Assembly: GCA_003150405.1 (NCBI GenBank)
Contig: QAMM01000007.1
Location: 170,997-234,996, forward strand
Reading direction: 5' to 3'
Length of the DNA stretch: 64,000 nucleotides
Source: Clostridiales bacterium
GTDB lineage: Bacteria; Bacillota; Clostridia; Oscillospirales; Ruminococcaceae
Under the pieces are notes generated by a model that was not told the DNA's origin, made no database searches, and saw only the letters and a list, made by a program, of their open reading frames with translations. Position 1 is the first letter of the stretch. Each line of letters begins with the position of its first letter. Shown here piece after piece: positions 22,905 to 31,888 of the stretch. The translations under genes and the position numbers were made by a program.

Positions 22905-23311
22905 TTTTTTGCGCGGGTTTTCTTTTCCGCTTTGGCCTTTTTCCGGGCTTGGTTGTCCGGTTTTACATCCTCCGGGTATTTGACATATATCTTGTTCGCC
23001 TTCTTTTTCCCCTGTGGGATGTCGTCAATCAGGCCGCAGGCCGACAGTTCATGGAACAGCTTGGTTGCCGTGTTTGCTCCACATCCAATCAGCTCCTGCG
23101 CTTTCGCCCGTGAGCAGAACACATAGGCACGGCCGGATTTATCGACTTTATGATTCTGTATTGATAAATTGGATAAGGAAAGCAGGTAAGCATAAAGCAG
23201 CTTGGCGCCGCAGCTCAGGCCGGAATAAAGCGGATTGGTAAACAAGCTGCTTGGGAGCATCATAAACGGAGATTTGTACTCGTTCCGGCAAGTGATATGG
23301 TTTTGATTCAT
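22889..23311 (-). CDS. Replication initiator, N-terminal RepA_N half
   Basis: 140 residues in the zero frame. FMMLPSSLFTNPLYSGLSCGAKLLYAYLLSLSNLS is split here for brevity: it starts with KSPFMMLPSSLF and continues GLSCGAKLLYAYLL, then CSRAKAQELIGCGANTATKL, the winged-helix RepA_N domain of Firmicutes plasmid and ICE initiators. A Lys-rich linker follows and the frame stops just past the slippery site. ATG at 23311 with AGGAGAA upstream. Would initiate replication of the excised circle, probably with the ParAB system near the right end. Confidence 0.85.
   Translation of the reverse strand: MNQNHITCRNEYKSPFMMLPSSLFTNPLYSGLSCGAKLLYAYLLSLSNLSIQNHKVDKSGRAYVFCSRAKAQELIGCGANTATKLFHELSACGLIDDIPQGKKKANKIYVKYPEDVKPDNQARKKAKAEKKTRAKKRGNS
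22898..22917 (-). promoter_or_regulatory. Putative programmed -1 frameshift site
   Basis: Leftward, zero-frame reading gives A AAA AAG (22910-22904), the heptamer used in E. coli dnaX. It lies exactly in the loop of a perfect 7-bp stem, CCCGCGC/GCGCGGG. Slippage by -1 joins RepA_N to the DUF6017 frame; the zero frame stops five codons later. Confidence 0.55.
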
Positions 23312-23507
23312 AAAAAATTCTCCTATCAATAGAAAAAGCCGCCTGTGAATACAAGCGGCTCTTGATTTTAAAAAATGAGTGTAATATAATAAAAATAGTT
23401 CTGGACATGAAAATGATTCTGAACGCAAAATGCTCGGATGAAGAAAGCCCCGGAGATTCCTTACGCGAGTGCTTTTCCGTGAATTTTCTTCTGTGAGCAC
23501 CTATGAG

Positions 23508-23550
23508 AAAAGGCAACCGTTACTTGTGGTAGGGTAGGCGGTTGCCTTTT
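23508..23550. terminator. Terminator after the AbrB-like gene
   Basis: AAAAGGCAACCG pairs exactly with CGGTTGCCTTTT. It ends the leftward AbrB/relaxase unit before the replication gene. Confidence 0.82.
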
Positions 23551-23553
23551 ATT

Positions 23554-23775
23554 TTATTCATGTTTGGGCTTATCGTCCGTATCTTTTACGGGTTTCAGAT
23601 AAACCCCCTCTGTTGTCAAAAAGATTTCGACTTCCTGCCCGGTTGCCATTCCGAGCGTTTCGCGGTATTCCATTGGAATAACAACCCGTCCCAAATTATC
23701 AAGACAACGGGTAACACCAACCAAACCGCATTTTAAAACAATGCGGGGCTGTTCGCGTATATCTTCTCTTTTCAT
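23554..23775 (-). CDS. AbrB/SpoVT-type transcriptional regulator (73 aa)
   Basis: TRCLDNLGRVVIPMEYRETLG followed by GQEVEIFLTTEGVYLKP is the swapped-hairpin AbrB DNA-binding fold with its typical LDNLGRVVIP start. ATG with AGGAGAA upstream. It follows the relaxase gene by 15 nt and precedes a terminator, so it probably regulates the mobilisation or replication genes. Confidence 0.88.
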   Translation of the reverse strand: MKREDIREQPRIVLKCGLVGVTRCLDNLGRVVIPMEYRETLGMATGQEVEIFLTTEGVYLKPVKDTDDKPKHE

Positions 23776-23790
23776 ACTTCAATCATTCTC

Positions 23791-25005
23791 CTAGTGCTCC
23801 ATGTTGTAAATCATTTGTTCATACTCATTTTGGTTTTCACGTTTTTGTCGCAGCGTCGCATCCAAGCTCCGGCGCAGGCCGTACATGGCGGCATTCAAGC
23901 GCAGGTTGTCCAAAGACTGTGACTTGGAAGCCGGATTTTTTCCGGTGTGTTGCAGATACATCCGATTGTATAAAATATCGTGCTTGGAATACTCCCGCAT
24001 TTCCGAAAGGATGGCGTTTCCCATCCGAACCATCAGGTCATTTGTCCGGGTTGCAATATAATCCCGGTAACGGCTGTTTTCACCATATAACTCCCGCATC
24101 GTTTCCGCCTCCTTCAGCACCGTTTTTTGAAACGCTGTAAATTCCTTTGCACGGTAGGTTTTTAAATAATAGAGTGTCATTTTATCCAGTTCAGGCCGCA
24201 AAAAAGCGATACCGTTCATACGGTAAAACCATTGCCGTCTGTCAGACGGAAGCGCCGTATAAATTTTTACAAACATTTCCCGCAAAACTGGGTCGGAAAA
24301 AGAATCCATACTTTTTTTACCGCCGACCATGCGTTCCCGCACCAGCTCGTCCAGTAATTGGTGATCGCGCTCCAAAAAGGTATTCGCCGCTTTGGATTTC
24401 ATGGCTTTCAATGTCTTACCTTTTATTGTCCCGCGCGGGCATTCCCGTCCTTCGTAAACAAAGCGTTTTCGGGTTGGCACCGGTTCGGTCGCCGCAATGT
24501 GGATATGAATATTGTCTGTGTTAAAATGGATGGATGCACTCCAAACGGCCGTGCGTTCCATCCCCTCAGACCTTAAAAATTCCCGCATGGCGTTCCGGGC
24601 GCATTCCCGTAACCTGTCCTCATTCACAGTACGGGTAAACGGGTCATAAAGCCCCTGTTTCACCAAAAAACGGTTATCAAAGCTGATAACCGTTTGCCAC
24701 ATGATACCGTCATTGTGATAAGCTGTTTCAAACGCCCGCTTTAACGCTTCTTTTTCGTCTGCCGTCAAACTGTCTTTATTGGTAGTAAACAGGCCGGAGG
24801 TTTTCAAGGGATTGTCCATATAATCATTGTAAAGGCTGTATTTCTGAAAGGCTGTATTTCGCACCGCCTCATTCCGATTGATATAGTCGATGTACCCACG
24901 AAATGTTTCAATGGTCTTTGTTGTATTGGATTTCCCCCGGCTCTGTTCAAGCTGCTTGTCAACAAACCGTGTGCGCAGGACAATTCCGGCTTTAATTGGC
25001 GTCAT
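23791..25005 (-). CDS. Conjugative relaxase, MobP2-like
   Basis: 404 residues. The metal-binding three-His motif is in HFNTDNIHIHIAA (about residues 158-170), and candidate catalytic Tyr residues occur in GYIDYINRN near the N-terminus. Pattern, size and neighbours match the MobP2 relaxases of Firmicutes ICEs, which nick oriT and pilot the strand through the T4SS. The C-terminal half is helical and basic. ATG with GAAGGAGG upstream. A small RHH-type accessory gene and a strong inverted-repeat array lie upstream. Family subgroup is from memory of motif spacing. Confidence 0.85.
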   Translation of the reverse strand: MTPIKAGIVLRTRFVDKQLEQSRGKSNTTKTIETFRGYIDYINRNEAVRNTAFQKYSLYNDYMDNPLKTSGLFTTNKDSLTADEKEALKRAFETAYHNDGIMWQTVISFDNRFLVKQGLYDPFTRTVNEDRLRECARNAMREFLRSEGMERTAVWSASIHFNTDNIHIHIAATEPVPTRKRFVYEGRECPRGTIKGKTLKAMKSKAANTFLERDHQLLDELVRERMVGGKKSMDSFSDPVLREMFVKIYTALPSDRRQWFYRMNGIAFLRPELDKMTLYYLKTYRAKEFTAFQKTVLKEAETMRELYGENSRYRDYIATRTNDLMVRMGNAILSEMREYSKHDILYNRMYLQHTGKNPASKSQSLDNLRLNAAMYGLRRSLDATLRQKRENQNEYEQMIYNMEH

Positions 25006-25025
25006 GATAATCCTCCTTCAGCAGA

Positions 25026-25268
25026 TTACCGACCGTAACCCGCAAGTTGCGAAACCTTTTCCAGCGAGGTTGTATTTTCACGGATAATGCCTGCAAGCAT
25101 TTCGACCAGCCTTGCATACCGTTCCTCCTGCTCGCGCAGTTCATCGAGTACGGACGCAGACTCAATCAGTTTTTTTATATAAAGATTTCTTGACATACCG
25201 GAACGCTTCGCCAGCTCGTCTATTTTTTGTACGGCGTATGGTTCAACGCCGCGTACTGATAAATTCAT
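25026..25268 (-). CDS. Small relaxosome accessory protein (MobC/RHH-like, 80 aa)
   Basis: Begins MNLSVRGVEPYAVQKIDELA then KRSGMSRNLYIKKLIESA: a beta strand plus two helices in the ribbon-helix-helix pattern, followed by a helix for oligomerisation. AAGGAGGAAGCA precedes the ATG. Placed between the candidate oriT and the relaxase gene, it probably binds oriT and recruits the relaxase. Confidence 0.75.
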   Translation of the reverse strand: MNLSVRGVEPYAVQKIDELAKRSGMSRNLYIKKLIESASVLDELREQEERYARLVEMLAGIIRENTTSLEKVSQLAGYGR

Positions 25269-25313
25269 TGCTTCCTCCTTATTAAAAATGGGCGGCTTTA
25301 CTGCCGCCTTTTG

Positions 25314-25441
25314 CGCGGGCTACATAAGCAAGCCCGCGCTTTCCGATTTCCGAACTGTCCGCGATTGCGGACAGTTCGGAAAGGGCATAAGAAAAACCGC
25401 TATCACTTTCAGCGATAGTCTAGGCAGTGCCTAGCGTTTTT
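25314..25441. other. Candidate oriT: tandem inverted repeats
   Basis: Three strong inverted repeats in a row: GCGCGGGCT/AGCCCGCGC (25314-25340); TTTCCGAACTGTCCGC with its exact complement around GATT (25348-25383); and AAAAAC...GTTTTT enclosing CTATC/GATAG and CTAGGC/GCCTAG (25392-25441), a cruciform. The position beside the relaxosome genes favours an origin of transfer. Part could instead act as terminators for the gene ending at 25518. Confidence 0.6.
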
Positions 25442-25517
25442 ATGATAGCAGAAAAAAGGCTGATTCTGTGTGATTTATGGGTTGATTTCCCCTTTAACTT
25501 CCGCAAATATGGGTATT

Positions 25518-25940
25518 TTATGGGTATTCCGAACTCGAAAAGCCCTCCGATAAATCGCCGTCACCTGTACGGTTCCGGGTGAATATTTCATGCAGGTATT
25601 GTTTTAAATTTTCGCCTGCATCGTTTAATGCCGTCCCTCTGTTTTGAGCGTCTGCATGGGAAGGGACTGCGGAAATATCCAGATGAATACAAAGGGCGTT
25701 GAGCAGGTCAAGTATTAGAAAATCGTTTCGGCGCAGCTCGTTCAAATACCTTTTGTTCAGGTTCAGGTTGTGAAAAACGGTGTCGGTCAACCCTTTGTTG
25801 CGTTCGTAGAAAGAAATTAAATACCGGACGGTTGAAATAAGGGTAGGGCAGTTTTGCTCCACCCTTATTGCTTCAAGCCGTTCCATTTGTTCGGTGGAAA
25901 AATCAAAGGTTTTTCGGATAGTATTTTGCTGTTCTGCCAT
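25518..25940 (-). CDS. Putative DNA-binding accessory protein (140 aa)
   Basis: The N-terminus (IRKTFDFSTEQMERLEAIRV...LISTVRYLISFYERN) has the strand-helix-helix layout of ribbon-helix-helix proteins; the rest is helical with a polar tail. ATG with TAGGAGAC upstream. It is the last gene of the transfer operon before the candidate oriT. Perhaps an auxiliary relaxosome or regulatory protein. Family not named. Confidence 0.6.
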   Translation of the reverse strand: MAEQQNTIRKTFDFSTEQMERLEAIRVEQNCPTLISTVRYLISFYERNKGLTDTVFHNLNLNKRYLNELRRNDFLILDLLNALCIHLDISAVPSHADAQNRGTALNDAGENLKQYLHEIFTRNRTGDGDLSEGFSSSEYP

Positions 25941-25950
25941 ATTACGTCTC

Positions 25951-26856
25951 CTATTCTATTTCATAGTCCCCGGTGTCGTAGGTAAATGCGGGCTGATTTT
26001 CCGGCAAACAGGAAACAAGCTGTTGCAGCAGTTCATCCGGGTTCAATGAGGCATCCAGACAATCGCCCCGCCATCTGCCATTGGTGTGGTTGATTCCATT
26101 TAAGAGCTTTACACCCTTTTCGGGCCAAGCCAATAGATTTTTGGTGTAATCATCCAGCAACACATCGGTTTCACGAACACCATAAGGGACGTATTCTGCC
26201 TTGTTTTCACCACACGGAATAAAAAGGCGGCGGCTTTTTGAAATTTCCGGCAGGTAGCGGTCAAGCCATTCGTTTTTCTCCGGGACTGCAAAGGGGCTGT
26301 CCACGACTGCCGAAAGAATGTATATATCGCAACTGTGCTGCTCATAAAGCTGCTGGATTGCGCGGACAACATTGGGGATAGGCGGCAAATCTAAAAAATA
26401 TCCTTTTTCATACAGCCGTTCCATACGGTCAACAGCTTGGAACACTGCCAATGTTCCATCCATATCGACGAACAAACGAGGCGGTAAGGTTTCATCCACA
26501 AAATTAAAGTATTCCCGCAGATTGTCTGCCGAAAAATAAACGGGCTTTCGGTCATGTGTGATTACGTTTCCAACCATCACATAATAATTGTCGCCTATCG
26601 AGTAAACGGTATTCCAAGAGGGAAGGCCGTTGTCGATAACCTTCGCCTGATAAACGCCCTTGTGCAGACGAAACCCCAATATTTCCGGGGCTTGCTTTGC
26701 TTTCGTACAATCCTGATACCGGATAAAATCATCATCCGGTAAAATCACCATACCATTTTGTAAATCCAAACGCTCAACCTTCTGTACGTTTCCGGTATAT
26801 AAAGAGATAATTTCATCCTTGCCCGGTTTTAAGGATTCAAACTCACTGCGTCTCAT
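25951..26856 (-). CDS. HAD-type (deoxy)nucleotidase-like protein with an N-terminal ICE domain
   Basis: 301 residues. The C-terminal half has HAD motif I LFVDMDGTLAVF (about residue 131), motif II-like CDIYILSAVVDSP and motif IV DVLLDDYTKNLLAWPEKGVKLLNG, as in the 5'(3')-deoxyribonucleotidase branch. The N-terminal 115 residues (YTGNVQKVERLDLQNGMVIL and others) are a separate domain of unknown role. Such HAD proteins recur in conjugation operons of Clostridia ICEs. Substrate unknown. It overlaps the preceding gene by 14 nt, so it is part of the transfer operon. Confidence 0.75.
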   Translation of the reverse strand: MRRSEFESLKPGKDEIISLYTGNVQKVERLDLQNGMVILPDDDFIRYQDCTKAKQAPEILGFRLHKGVYQAKVIDNGLPSWNTVYSIGDNYYVMVGNVITHDRKPVYFSADNLREYFNFVDETLPPRLFVDMDGTLAVFQAVDRMERLYEKGYFLDLPPIPNVVRAIQQLYEQHSCDIYILSAVVDSPFAVPEKNEWLDRYLPEISKSRRLFIPCGENKAEYVPYGVRETDVLLDDYTKNLLAWPEKGVKLLNGINHTNGRWRGDCLDASLNPDELLQQLVSCLPENQPAFTYDTGDYEIE

Positions 26857-27712
26857 AACCGGCCTCCCGCAAATTTTCTGCCCTCTGTCGGATTTCAGCG
26901 GTGTCGTTCACAATAAGCGTGATGCGTTCCTCATTATCCGCAATGGTTTTTTCTGCTGCATTGATGGCAGACGTGTATTCCTCAATCCGGGCGCTGGATT
27001 TATCCAATTCTTCGCCGAACTGGTATTTCTGTTCGCTCTGAATAGCTGTAATCGACTGGTTGTACTCGGTAATCCGGTCTTGCAGCACCTCATTTTCCTG
27101 TCTCAAATGTAAAGCTTCCGCTTCCTTAATATCAGCTTTGCTTAAAAGGTTGAGCTGCATGTACTCCGCATCGGTTTTTTCTTTTTGAATGTCTACCCTG
27201 CTTACCTGCTCCATGTCACAATAAAAATAGTCGCCGTAGGATTGTTCCTCCATGTCTAACCGTACCAAAAGCAATATTTCCTCAAAACGTGCAACATTGG
27301 GAACCTGAACTACAAAAAAGGATTCTCCATTGTAAACAATATCAAGTGGTATTTGATTGGTACTGCTATTTCCATAGGCATTGACCGCATAAGAATAATC
27401 TTTGCCGATTACCCCGGCATCCTTTTCGATTTCTACCTCCAAGAGATTTTGGGTAACATCAAAATCCCAGCGTTTGATCGTCAATTCCGCATAGGTGGAA
27501 AGCGAAACAGAACTGCCGGGAACGGTATGCTTTATCGTGATATTTGACGGCATCCACCATTTCGACGTCAGAAAAAAGGCAAGCCCGAAAACAACAAACA
27601 AAAGGAAAAAGCCAACCGTCCATTTTTGGCGGCTAGCGCTTTGGCGTGTGCTTGCTGCTTCGGCTTTTTTCTGAATGGCGGTAAACTTTGCCTTTATCGC
27701 TTCTGGACTCAC
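26843..27712 (-). CDS. Membrane protein of the conjugation operon with C-terminal coiled coil (289 aa)
   Basis: GTG start with AAAAGGAG upstream. Short basic cytoplasmic N-terminus, one membrane helix (VGFFLLFVVFGLAFFLTS, near residue 35), an extracytoplasmic beta-rich domain (about 55-170), then a long Glu/Gln-rich coiled coil (KADIKEAEALHLRQENEVLQ, YTSAINAAEKTIADNEERIT). Not recognised. Position among VirB8- and VirB4-like genes suggests a structural part of the transfer channel. Confidence 0.68.
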   Translation of the reverse strand: MSPEAIKAKFTAIQKKAEAASTRQSASRQKWTVGFFLLFVVFGLAFFLTSKWWMPSNITIKHTVPGSSVSLSTYAELTIKRWDFDVTQNLLEVEIEKDAGVIGKDYSYAVNAYGNSSTNQIPLDIVYNGESFFVVQVPNVARFEEILLLVRLDMEEQSYGDYFYCDMEQVSRVDIQKEKTDAEYMQLNLLSKADIKEAEALHLRQENEVLQDRITEYNQSITAIQSEQKYQFGEELDKSSARIEEYTSAINAAEKTIADNEERITLIVNDTAEIRQRAENLREAGYETQ

Positions 27713-27730
27713 ATTGTCAGCTCCTTTTCA

Positions 27731-28339
27731 CTAAAAAATATTTTGATACAGGTATTCATCTTCAAGCTGTGTTTGAATCAGCACGTCATTTACAAGCCAT
27801 CCTCCATTTTCCTGCTTTTGCATATCCAAAACGACAAATTGAAGGGTATAGGTCGGCGTGTTGTGTTCAACACTGGTTGAAATGCGAAGGAGCGCCGCAG
27901 CTTTCCCGGATTTATCGGAACTCTCAGCCACATAGACCGTTTTTTGCACGATTTCCGAACGGTAGGAAATGCTGTCCGTTTTATTCAATTCTGGATTCAA
28001 AGGTGCGAGCTGTGACTTTCCGTGTTCGGTCAAATACGGCTTGTATTGCTCATAAAACTGTGCAGAGTTAAAGCCGTTTTCCGCACTGATGGTAAAATAT
28101 GCCTGAACAAAGGCTTCTGCGTCGGATAAAAGGGCGTTGCTTTCCGGTTTTTCCGTAGAAACCGTTTGGTTGCGAAGCTGCTCCACCTCATGAAGCAGCG
28201 CGTTATAGGAAGCCGGGTCAATGATGGACGCTGTGTTCTGCTCTACAGCCTCATTTTTGGGTATCAATATCCAAGTTATGACGATACCAAACAACAGGCC
28301 GCAAACTGCACTCAATAAATGCGGCAAAGTCTTTTTCAA
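27731..28339 (-). CDS. VirB8/TcpC-like conjugation protein (202 aa)
   Basis: TTG start with AAGGTGAT upstream. N-terminal membrane helix (LLSAVCGLLFGIVITWILIP), a short coiled coil (YNALLHEVEQLRNQ) and a C-terminal domain with an NTF2-like pattern: ALLSDAEAFVQAYFT, FYEQYKPYLTEHGKSQL, TYTLQFVVLDMQKQENGGWLV. This is the arrangement of VirB8-type assembly factors in Gram-positive T4SSs. The identification is by layout, not by strong motif. Confidence 0.7.
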   Translation of the reverse strand: MKKTLPHLLSAVCGLLFGIVITWILIPKNEAVEQNTASIIDPASYNALLHEVEQLRNQTVSTEKPESNALLSDAEAFVQAYFTISAENGFNSAQFYEQYKPYLTEHGKSQLAPLNPELNKTDSISYRSEIVQKTVYVAESSDKSGKAAALLRISTSVEHNTPTYTLQFVVLDMQKQENGGWLVNDVLIQTQLEDEYLYQNIF

Positions 28340-28344
28340 TCAAA

Positions 28345-29439
28345 TCACCTTATCTTTCCTATCTTGCTCATGGGGTCAATGTAGCGGTTCCCCGGCATTA
28401 TCAGTTCAATGTGAAGATGGTTTCCGGTTGAATCTCCGGTGCTTCCCACAAGCGCAATGGTCTGGCCTTTTGTAACATGTTCCCCCACCGACACAAGCAG
28501 TTTGGAACAATGCGCATAATGGGTGGTATAACCGTCAGCATGACGGATTTTTACGCGGTAGCCGTACCCGCCATAGCTATAATCGCTTGTCGTAACCGTA
28601 CCATCTGCCACGGCTACAATCGGCGTACCCTCCGGCGCGGGAAAGTCCGTCCCCTTGTGGAACGAAGCAGGCCGCCCCTCTAACTGGCGCATACCAAACG
28701 GCGAGGAAATCACATGATGGTCTGGAATTGGGTAAATGTACTCTGCGTCCATATCGGTTTTGTAATACTGAAGAACCTTTGGGACATAGTATGGGTCTCC
28801 GTATGTTTGCCAGCCAAGTTCCTGCGCTTTCTGTTCGGAAAAATACAAGGCGTTCTCCTGCGTATATTTTCCATCCCGTTCCAGCGCCCAGGCAATGTAT
28901 TCCGAACCGAAGTTGTACCCTTGAATTGCCAGAGAAAGCAGGTCGGCGTCGTCAACGGAACTACAGCCGGACTGTTTCAAACATTCCGCAAAGTGTTTGA
29001 CGCCGACCTCAATCGAATACTCCGGGTCTTTTATGGAGCCGGGAACTTGCGGATAACGCTCATTAAAAGGGCTTTCGCTTGACCGCATAACGTCGGTTCC
29101 TTCCCCGGCGCTTTCCTGCTGCATGATAGCAAGCAGAACATTGACATATTCCGATATGCCGTTTTCCGAAGCATACTTGATAACCGTTTGCTCATACTGG
29201 CGGACTGCCGGAGCAACCGGGGTCGGTTCAAATTCCTGCGGCGTATTACCGCCGAGAACTACGCCGATAATGCCGACGAACAGGAGCAGCAGTATCAGAG
29301 AGCCGCCCCAAGCCGGGCTTGTCCATTTTAATATTTTGACAAGCAGCCGCCCAAACTTTTTCCCGGCAGCTTTTCCAGCCTTATATGCGCCCCTGCCTAA
29401 CTCCTTTGCCATCCGCTTTGCCTGCGATGGTTCCGCCAT
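28345..29439 (-). CDS. Bifunctional cell-wall hydrolase (lysozyme-like plus M23 peptidase), VirB1-like
   Basis: 364 residues from the ATG at 29439, directly after the virB4 stop. Basic N-terminus, one membrane helix (GGSLILLLLFVGIIGVVLG), then a lysozyme-like domain with catalytic Glu in LLAIMQQESAGEG (near 107). The C-terminal M23 zinc peptidase has HKGTDFPAPEGTPI, THYAHCS and GNHLHIEL, giving the HxxxD and HxH ligands. It opens the peptidoglycan for the transfer channel, as in Tn916/Tn1549-type ICEs. A longer form starting at a TTG at 29466 is possible. Confidence 0.92.
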   Translation of the reverse strand: MAEPSQAKRMAKELGRGAYKAGKAAGKKFGRLLVKILKWTSPAWGGSLILLLLFVGIIGVVLGGNTPQEFEPTPVAPAVRQYEQTVIKYASENGISEYVNVLLAIMQQESAGEGTDVMRSSESPFNERYPQVPGSIKDPEYSIEVGVKHFAECLKQSGCSSVDDADLLSLAIQGYNFGSEYIAWALERDGKYTQENALYFSEQKAQELGWQTYGDPYYVPKVLQYYKTDMDAEYIYPIPDHHVISSPFGMRQLEGRPASFHKGTDFPAPEGTPIVAVADGTVTTSDYSYGGYGYRVKIRHADGYTTHYAHCSKLLVSVGEHVTKGQTIALVGSTGDSTGNHLHIELIMPGNRYIDPMSKIGKIR

Positions 29440-29440
29440 A

Positions 29441-31888
29441 TTAAGCACCACCCGCGAATAATTCAAGCTCCTGTGGTGTTACATCCACCTTGAAGCGCAG
29501 GCTCTGCAGACCGGAAATAATCAGTACGCATTCGCCTTGGTCGAAGGTCGGCAACGCTTCCAAATCTGCCTCCGGCAGTTCTCCGCGAAAGGCGTCGCGC
29601 AGGACGTTATAGCTTTCTGAGCCTTGCCGGAACAAATATTTATACTGTGCCAGTGAAAACAGGTTTTTGATGGCGTCAATTCCGGCTGATGCGCTTCCTT
29701 CCGGGATAAAGTCGGTAATGCGCTGTGAAGCAAAAACGATGCCGCCGAAAAATTTAGGCGATTCACGCATGTACTCGTTTAACGTCGTTACCGCCGTGAG
29801 CTTGCGCGCGTTGATGAAATTGTGCGCTTCATCCATATAAATCATAAATTTTCTGGCTTCTGGCGTTTGGAGCTGTCCACGGTCAAACTGTTCTTTCTGC
29901 CCAGCCCCAACCGCAATTAAATTGTCCCATAGCAGGGAAAAAGAGCTGAAAAGCTGTGCATCAAAAATATGGTCGCCGTATTGCTTCAGGTTGGCGACGT
30001 TGAAAAACACAAGCTGTTCCCCGGAAAAATCCCGGATGGACGAATGCCCGTTAAAGATATGCCCGTAAACGTCTATCAGGTTTGACAGCACAAGTTCAAT
30101 ATTTTCAACCCGCCTGAAATGTTCCTCCGACAACTCCTTTTTCGCTTTTTTCTTTTCCGGGTCGCTGTAAAGTTCTTCCCGTACAATGTTGAGCAGGTCG
30201 GATAAAATGGGGTATTCCTCCGGCGATAGGCCGGTAATCTGCGCATCGCTGTTCTCGTCGTAGCCCATGTGGATTTTATAGAGCTTTTTGACGAGCTGTT
30301 CCAGTTCGGCAATATCATAGGTCGTACACTCCGGCACCAGAAAACGGTAAAACGTACTCACCTTTGCAATGTGTTTCATAAAAGAGGCCGTTTCGGTTTC
30401 ACTTGTCCGGTAGACCTGTAAAAGATTTAAAAAGCCGTCTGAACCGTCCAGATTGATAGAGGTTCCCCCGTAATAGTCAATGAGTGGGTTAAATTCATCG
30501 TTTGTTGCATAGCCGCGTACAAAATTCCCGGAGATAACATCCAGCTTGATGCACCGTTTAAGCAAGGTTGACTTCCCGGAACGCATGTTTCCGACTACAA
30601 CCCCACTGTATGACAAACGGTTACGGTCTTTCTGATAACGGTCAAGCCGTACCGCGCCTGCCGTTTTTGTCATTCCGAAATAATAGCCGCATGGGTCGTC
30701 CAGTGAGGAAAAATGAAAGGGGTGTCCTGCCGCAACCGATTCCGAAGGGATTGACCGCCCGGAACGGTGATTATACATCTTTTTCTGTTCTTTAAAGGGT
30801 AGAAAAAGGGAACGCCATTCATATTCGTTTTCATCCAGAAAAACAGCAGCGTGATAACCTTGGTTTTCCAGTTCATCAATGATTTCTCCCAGCCGTTTTT
30901 CCAATTCAGCTTGTGTACGGGAAAACACATAAATCCGAACACTGGTAATTTTAATCACTTCGCCCATAGACTGCATTTCGCGGTAAACGGATTCGAGCTG
31001 TCCATGTATTGTTTCGGCGTTAATCTGCTCCACGCGGTTTCTCGCATCATAGTACCGTGACATTTGTTCGCCCATGCTTCGGCCTATATTCCGTATTGCG
31101 TCGTGGCGGTTGGCGGTCGATATATCCACGGTGGCGATGGTGTCCTCATACAAAGTTACTTCAGACAGCCAGTTAAATCCAACGCGGTCTTTGTAATCAT
31201 AAACATGGATGCAAGCCTCGTAACCATCGCCTTTTTTGGTAATACGCGGGTCTTGAAAGCTCATGTTCCCAAGTGGCTGAAGCTGATAAAGCAGCCACGG
31301 GTTGTATTTCATCCCTTTTGGGATTCCCTGCGGAATATAGTCCGGCTCTTTATCAACCGAAATGTTCATGTTCATATTGGCAATTTTGCGGAGAATCTGT
31401 ATTTTTTTATTCAGCTCCATTTCTGCAACGCAACCACTGCGTCCGATATAGGTTTTAATACGGGTCAGGTTTTGGCGGTATGTTTCCGCATTCTTTGAGA
31501 AGAACATCAAATAAAACTCGCGTTCGTGGAAATTTTCATGCGCATATTCCAGCTTTTCTACTTCGCTGTCAAGGTCGCTGATGCAAGCCGGATTCTCCGT
31601 TTGTTCCTGTATTCTCCGGCAATAGGCAATTTGCGAACGGACGTTGACCGGGTAATTCATGGTGACGATTTTAATATCGTCGGCATAGGTCTTATAAAGC
31701 CCTGAAAACCCCATAATATCAAATTCAAGGTCATAGTCTTTAATGGAGTTTAGGTCTTTGCAGACAATTTGAAGCAAGTCCATGTAACCACCCCCGCGCA
31801 GAGAAAATGCGCCAAAATCGGTATAATCGGCAATGGGGATGTAATCACTCGTCTGTTGCCGTATTTTGGGATTCCTCCGTGTTTTCAT
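29441..31888 (-). CDS. virB4: VirB4-type conjugation ATPase
   Basis: 815 residues. Walker A GNMRSGKSTLLKRC (near 433), Walker B FMIYMDEAHNFINARKL (near 683), followed by IVFASQRITDF. The N-terminus (RRNPKIRQQTSDYIPIADYTDFGAF) and the membrane-facing 200 residues are typical of the Gram-positive family. It is the cytoplasmic motor that energises assembly of the mating channel. Starts within the end of the virB3-like gene (44-nt overlap). Complete. Confidence 0.94.
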   Translation of the reverse strand: MKTRRNPKIRQQTSDYIPIADYTDFGAFSLRGGGYMDLLQIVCKDLNSIKDYDLEFDIMGFSGLYKTYADDIKIVTMNYPVNVRSQIAYCRRIQEQTENPACISDLDSEVEKLEYAHENFHEREFYLMFFSKNAETYRQNLTRIKTYIGRSGCVAEMELNKKIQILRKIANMNMNISVDKEPDYIPQGIPKGMKYNPWLLYQLQPLGNMSFQDPRITKKGDGYEACIHVYDYKDRVGFNWLSEVTLYEDTIATVDISTANRHDAIRNIGRSMGEQMSRYYDARNRVEQINAETIHGQLESVYREMQSMGEVIKITSVRIYVFSRTQAELEKRLGEIIDELENQGYHAAVFLDENEYEWRSLFLPFKEQKKMYNHRSGRSIPSESVAAGHPFHFSSLDDPCGYYFGMTKTAGAVRLDRYQKDRNRLSYSGVVVGNMRSGKSTLLKRCIKLDVISGNFVRGYATNDEFNPLIDYYGGTSINLDGSDGFLNLLQVYRTSETETASFMKHIAKVSTFYRFLVPECTTYDIAELEQLVKKLYKIHMGYDENSDAQITGLSPEEYPILSDLLNIVREELYSDPEKKKAKKELSEEHFRRVENIELVLSNLIDVYGHIFNGHSSIRDFSGEQLVFFNVANLKQYGDHIFDAQLFSSFSLLWDNLIAVGAGQKEQFDRGQLQTPEARKFMIYMDEAHNFINARKLTAVTTLNEYMRESPKFFGGIVFASQRITDFIPEGSASAGIDAIKNLFSLAQYKYLFRQGSESYNVLRDAFRGELPEADLEALPTFDQGECVLIISGLQSLRFKVDVTPQELELFAGGA

